Shown piece by piece: positions 6,770 through 10,445 of a stretch of 10,445 nt of DNA (its first letter is position 1; each line of letters begins with the position of its first letter). The notes under the pieces were generated by a model that worked only from the letters and a program-made list of their open reading frames with translations, was not told the origin of the DNA and made no database searches. Origin of the DNA: Oscillospiraceae bacterium (lineage in GTDB: Bacteria > Bacillota > Clostridia > Oscillospirales > Ruminococcaceae); the NCBI GenBank assembly GCA_029068025.1, contig JAIEDJ010000221.1:1-10445 (forward strand), given 5' to 3'. A program made the translations under genes and the position numbers.

Positions 6770-8371
6770 TTAATTTCTTTTATATTTCTCCATGATCTTT
6801 ACTGCGACTTTGATCCCGTCTACTGCGGCGGACATTATACCGCCCGCGTAGCCTGCGCCCTCTCCGCATGGATACAGATTCTCGCATCCTAAGGATACAA
6901 GCTCGTCGTTCCTCGGTATCCGCACAGGTGATGACGACCGCGTTTCAATAGCGGTCAATATGCTGCCATTGTCGGAAAATCCGCTTATCTGACGCTCAAA
7001 GTGCATGATCCCGTTTTTCAGCGGCTCGCGGATAAACCCGGGGAAAAGCTGACCGAGATCGCAGCCGTTCACTCCAAGCGGATAAGTCGGCGTTACTCTG
7101 CCAAGCGAAAACGCCGAACCGCCGCCGACAAATTCACGTGTGAGCATAGCAGGTGCAGCGCCGTTGCTGCCGCTTTTCGCGCCGAGTTCATATGCCGCCG
7201 ATTCAAGACGATCTATAAAATCCACTCCCGCAAGCGGTGTATTGCCGAAATCCTCGGGAGTTATCGATACGAGAACAGCGCTGTTGGCGTTTGCTCCGTC
7301 ACGGGCAAAGCAGCTCATTCCGTTGGTGACGATGCTGCCGTCCGCGCTTGCAGACGCTACTACATAGCCGCCCGGGCACATACAAAATGTATATACGCCG
7401 CGTCCGATCTTTCCGCCATCATGGTATGAGAGCGCGTATTCGGCGGGGGGCAGGGCAGGATGCCCCGCGTGTTTTCCGTAAAGCGCACGGTCGATATCGG
7501 CTTGAAGGTGCTCGATCCTTGCTCCGACGGAGAACGGCTTCGGAACAAGCTCCACACCGTTTTTCAGCAGCATTTCAAAGGTGTCGTGAGCCGAGTGCCC
7601 TATTGCAGATACCAGCACTCCGCAGGGAAGCTTTGCGCCGTTTGCCGTAACGGAACGCACTTTGCCGCCGTTTATCGTGATATTTTCAAGCGGTGACAGA
7701 AACCGTACCTCTCCGCCAAGCTCGATAACGCGCTGTCTGAGATTCTTTACTACGCCGCGCAGCCTATCTGTGCCGATGTGCGGCTTTGCTTTTATCAAAA
7801 TCTCCTCGGGAGCGCCGAATTCGCACAGCTTTTCCAGCACTCTGGAGCAAAGCGGATCATTGATCCTTGTGGTCAGCTTGCCGTCCGAGAATGTTCCCGC
7901 GCCGCCTTCGCCGAACTGAACGTTTGTACGCGGATCAAGCACGCCGCCGCGCCAGTAGCTCTCCACTGCGGAGATTCGTTCGTCCATCGCCGCTCCGCGT
8001 TCGAGAACTATCGGCTTGTAGCCGAACTCGCACAATGTCAGTGCGCAGAACATACCCGCAGGACCAAAGCCCGCGATATAGATATCACCGTCAAGCTCAC
8101 GGGAGCCGAACGCGACATTGAGTTTTTCCTCGGAGATCAGCCGCACCGATCCGTTTTTTTCCGCAAGGGAGTGTTCTTTTTTTTCGCTGAAAAGCTCAAG
8201 ATACACCGAGCTTACAAACGACACGTCGCGGCGTGCGTCCACCGAGGTTTTGTGCAGCTTCGCGAGCTTTATCTCGTTCTTCGACAGCCCAAGTGCCTCA
8301 ATTGCCTTTTTTATCGCTGCGTCCTTGGGCTGATCGATAGACGTTTTTATCTGTGAAACAATGACCGCCAT
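6770..8371 (-). CDS. FAD-dependent dehydrogenase/oxidoreductase, COG2509 type
   Basis: This 533-residue protein is a flavoprotein of the uncharacterised COG2509 group common in Clostridia. After an N-terminal domain of about 90 residues (small alpha/beta, typical of the family), the dinucleotide-binding motif GFGPAG is at 101-106, with Glu124 in VLERG at the end of the second strand for the ribose. The family block VQFGEGGAGTFSDGKL spans 151-166. The C-terminal FAD-binding block PCGEGAGYAGGIMSAAVDG is at 501-519. The length is as expected for the family and no break is seen. The substrate is unknown. It lies 30 bp after cdaR. The ribosome binding site before the ATG is weak (GGATAAG-like), so it may rely on coupling to upstream translation. 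It is the last gene before the shared terminator. Confidence 0.9.
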   Translation of the reverse strand: MAVIVSQIKTSIDQPKDAAIKKAIEALGLSKNEIKLAKLHKTSVDARRDVSFVSSVYLELFSEKKEHSLAEKNGSVRLISEEKLNVAFGSRELDGDIYIAGFGPAGMFCALTLCEFGYKPIVLERGAAMDERISAVESYWRGGVLDPRTNVQFGEGGAGTFSDGKLTTRINDPLCSRVLEKLCEFGAPEEILIKAKPHIGTDRLRGVVKNLRQRVIELGGEVRFLSPLENITINGGKVRSVTANGAKLPCGVLVSAIGHSAHDTFEMLLKNGVELVPKPFSVGARIEHLQADIDRALYGKHAGHPALPPAEYALSYHDGGKIGRGVYTFCMCPGGYVVASASADGSIVTNGMSCFARDGANANSAVLVSITPEDFGNTPLAGVDFIDRLESAAYELGAKSGSNGAAPAMLTREFVGGGSAFSLGRVTPTYPLGVNGCDLGQLFPGFIREPLKNGIMHFERQISGFSDNGSILTAIETRSSSPVRIPRNDELVSLGCENLYPCGEGAGYAGGIMSAAVDGIKVAVKIMEKYKRN

Positions 8372-8401
8372 ATTTCTTATCCGATCTTTTTCGCGCCGCC
8401 G

Positions 8402-9676
8402 TCAGTTTTCAATAGGGCTTGCGTTTATTGTTACTCTGTATTGTCCCGTTACCCAGCAAGTCTGATCCTCGCCCATTATCTGCACCGAGACGGAAACGTC
8501 CTGAGTGCCTGTGCGAAGAGTTGTGCCAAGAAGATTTACCGTAGCATAGAAATCTTTAGATGAAAGATTCGAGATGCTTCCGGAAGGTCCTATGACTGTC
8601 AGGGTAAGCTCGTTTGTTACAAGCGAAACATTGTAGTTATCGGGCGAGTTTATGATATTTATGTTATTTCTGCTCATCTTGAAGTCGAGCTTGCTGTAAT
8701 CCTCGATCTCCCATTCGATCTGGGCGTTGTTGTTGCCGGACAGATTCATATAGCCGTCGGGCAGCACTATCGGTATAAAAGAGGTCTTGTTGAGCTTGAT
8801 GTCGGCAATATCGATTGTGCCGACATTCAACTCGCTGAGATTGTTAATGGAGTTGTCGGGAGCCGCAACGGTCAGCGACTTGGGCTGGATATCGAACTTG
8901 AGGCTGTCTATGTCAAAATTCGAGGGATAATTGATGACCGTAAACGTGAGCGGAAGCTCCTTTTGCCTGTAGATGGGGATATTGACCGCGGGATTATCGG
9001 TCGAGAACTGTATTCCTTCCTTTGACATGGGGATCTCGAAGGAGCCGTAAACATAGATCTCGGATCCGGTCTGGCGGGATTGTCTCAGCTCGCCGTGGTA
9101 TGTGCTTCGTACTTCCACAAATCCTATTGAGTTGATCACACTTGCAGATCCCGTAAGTGTGATCGTTTCGGGGGACGCGGTAACATTATCCATATCCATA
9201 TAATAGCCTTCCGGTACAACAACATCGGGCGCCGTTGCCCTCACACGGAATTCCTTGGAGATGATCCTGTCAATGGTAAGGGTTATCATACCGGGCTGAA
9301 CTTCAGTGATGGAAAGCTCGCGGTTGGTTTTTGACGATACGGTGATGGGTACTGTATATTGACCCGGGGAACGTACATCGGACAGATCGATGCTCGCGTA
9401 GAAATCCGTTGCCTTCAGATCGCTGATATCATAGCGCTTTCCTTCTATCTTTATATTAGCTGCCTCGGTGATATCGCTGGTGATCTGAAGATTGTTCTTT
9501 GCCATAAGATCTGTGATCGGAGCTTCAATTGCAATTCCTTTGATATCATTTTCTATCGTCGGAAAAACGTTCACGGAAACCACCAGCCAGAAGCCGAAGG
9601 AGATAAGAAACGCCAGGATAAGCGTCTTGTAATTCTTTTTTATGTCGCCTATAAATCTGAAAACCAATTCTTTCAC
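8402..9676 (-). CDS. cdaR: CdaR, YbbR-domain regulator of the diadenylate cyclase CdaA
   Basis: This 424-residue protein has one N-terminal membrane segment (about 18-36, LILAFLISFGFWLVV) and then four YbbR-type repeats outside the membrane, at about 45-137, 142-236, 240-325 and 332-419. The repeat signature is clearest in KRYDISDLKATDFYASIDL (80-98) and again at 366-382. CdaR proteins bind CdaA and tune its c-di-AMP output. The start is a GTG at 9674-9676 preceded by AAAGGAG 8 bases upstream; no ATG lies close by. The gene begins 18 bp after the cdaA stop, which is the standard gene pair in Firmicutes. Confidence 0.93.
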   Translation of the reverse strand: MKELVFRFIGDIKKNYKTLILAFLISFGFWLVVSVNVFPTIENDIKGIAIEAPITDLMAKNNLQITSDITEAANIKIEGKRYDISDLKATDFYASIDLSDVRSPGQYTVPITVSSKTNRELSITEVQPGMITLTIDRIISKEFRVRATAPDVVVPEGYYMDMDNVTASPETITLTGSASVINSIGFVEVRSTYHGELRQSRQTGSEIYVYGSFEIPMSKEGIQFSTDNPAVNIPIYRQKELPLTFTVINYPSNFDIDSLKFDIQPKSLTVAAPDNSINNLSELNVGTIDIADIKLNKTSFIPIVLPDGYMNLSGNNNAQIEWEIEDYSKLDFKMSRNNINIINSPDNYNVSLVTNELTLTVIGPSGSISNLSSKDFYATVNLLGTTLRTGTQDVSVSVQIMGEDQTCWVTGQYRVTINASPIEN

Positions 9677-9683
9677 TGCCGTA

Positions 9684-9691
9684 TCTCCTTT
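9684..9691 (-). promoter_or_regulatory. Ribosome binding site supporting the GTG start of cdaR
   Basis: On the - strand AAAGGAGA lies in the 18-bp gap between cdaA and cdaR, with GGAG 8 bases before the GTG at 9676. It decides this non-ATG start. Confidence 0.8.
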
Positions 9692-9694
9692 CTT

Positions 9695-10444
9695 TTATTT
9701 TGAAGAACGTCTTTTTCGCTTGTTGGATGCCGCTCCCGGCATCAGCGCTTTAAGTATATTGATAAGACCGTCGCGGTTGAGGTCGCGCGTGAGCTGACCG
9801 TCCTTAGCGATGGAGATCGTTCCCGTTTCCTCGGATACGACGATGACCAGCGCGTCGGAGTTCTCACTCATGCCGACGGCAGCTCTGTGCCGTGAACCGA
9901 GATCCGTGGAAAGATACTGATCCTTTTGTGTATTAGGCAGGAAACAGCCTGCGGCGTATATCCTGTTGTCGCGGATTATGACCGCACCGTCATGCAGGGG
10001 CGCTTTGTTGTAGAAAATATTGCAGAAAAGCTCCGGCTCACAGTCGGCGTTTACTACGCTGGTGGTCTCTTTTTCTATGATATCGCCGAGCTTGGTTTCA
10101 CGCTCTATAACGATAAGTGCTCCCGTCTTGCTGTCATGGAGCCGCTGACAGGCGTCGGCAATGCCGAGTATCGCTTTGTCGCGCGGAGATTCTCCATTGA
10201 TGGATTTGTCGAGCGACATTGTTATAGTGGAAACGCGGGTCTGTCCTACCTTTTCAAGAATACGGCGCAGCTCGGGCTGAAATACGATCATAATGGCGAT
10301 GATACCAACCTGTAGGAAGTTGTCGATTATGAAAGCCATTGCTTTCAGCTGGAATATCTGCACCAGCACAAATATGATGATCAGAAAGAAAATGCCCTTC
10401 AGAAGCTGCATAGCGCGAGTTTCACGCATCAGCTTTATGAGATA
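9695..10444 (-). CDS. cdaA: CdaA, membrane diadenylate cyclase (5' end outside window)
   Basis: CdaA joins two ATP into cyclic di-AMP, the second messenger that controls potassium and osmolyte uptake and cell-wall balance. The frame stays open past the Met at 10429 to the window edge, reading YLIKLMRETRA, which fits the middle of the family N-terminus; roughly the first 30 residues, including the first membrane helix, lie outside. Counting from that internal Met, two membrane helices are seen at about 9-29 and 31-51, followed by the family block FQPELRRILEKVG. The DAC catalytic motifs are DGA at 147-149 (in PLHDGAVII) and RHR at 180-182 in GSRHRAAVG. The usual Thr of GTRHR is Ser here, a mild change. 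The tail is very basic (NKRKRRSSK). It heads an operon with cdaR and the FAD protein. Confidence 0.95.
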   Translation of the reverse strand, partial: YLIKLMRETRAMQLLKGIFFLIIIFVLVQIFQLKAMAFIIDNFLQVGIIAIMIVFQPELRRILEKVGQTRVSTITMSLDKSINGESPRDKAILGIADACQRLHDSKTGALIVIERETKLGDIIEKETTSVVNADCEPELFCNIFYNKAPLHDGAVIIRDNRIYAAGCFLPNTQKDQYLSTDLGSRHRAAVGMSENSDALVIVVSEETGTISIAKDGQLTRDLNRDGLINILKALMPGAASNKRKRRSSK

Positions 10445-10445
10445 G

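Noticed and set aside
7001..8356. Several plus-strand open frames opposite the FAD protein gene
   Set aside because: They are shadows of a full-length flavoprotein with clear motifs; Arg/Cys/His-rich content without domains.

Overview
The window looks like a chromosomal segment of a Gram-positive anaerobe of the class Clostridia, probably near the Oscillospiraceae/Ruminococcaceae. This is an inference from the membrane c-di-AMP cyclase pair CdaA-CdaR followed by a clostridial-type FAD protein, the strong AGGAGG-type ribosome binding sites, and mid-range G+C with an A+T-rich interruption. No RNA gene, CRISPR array, transposase or integrase is visible.

Layout. On the + strand, positions 1-6713 hold a five-gene cluster. 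It comprises the 3' end of an unrecognised helical protein, a MoxR-type AAA+ ATPase of the YehL group, a large YehM/DUF5682-like protein, a stand-alone protein with a type I restriction HsdR-N (PD-(D/E)xK) nuclease domain, and a von Willebrand A (VWA) protein of the YehP type. The order YehL-YehM-YehP is the known enterobacterial arrangement. Here the nuclease gene sits between YehM and YehP, with a perfect-consensus promoter in front of it and a visibly lower G+C content. A strong bidirectional terminator (6716-6747) ends the cluster.

On the - strand, positions 10444-6770 hold three genes transcribed toward that terminator: cdaA (5' end outside the window), cdaR, and a COG2509-type FAD-dependent dehydrogenase. 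The gaps between them are 18 and 30 bp, so they look like one operon. The usual third gene, glmM, is not in the window.

How the genes may work together. MoxR ATPases with VWA partners act as chaperone-like machines that remodel or load metal into client proteins. Here the ATPase gene overlaps the YehM gene by 4 bp, and the nuclease gene is 2 bp from the VWA gene. The N-terminal part of the YehM-like protein looks TraB/TIKI/Ere-like, with conserved His/Glu positions that could bind a metal. Together with the nuclease, the cluster reads as a candidate conflict or stress system, but no function is proven. Between the first gene and the ATPase lies a 106-base element (685-790) with a perfect 12-bp terminal inverted repeat and two internal arms, a possible structured RNA or dispersed palindromic repeat. 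There is no gene-free stretch over 300 bases; the longest is 651-812.
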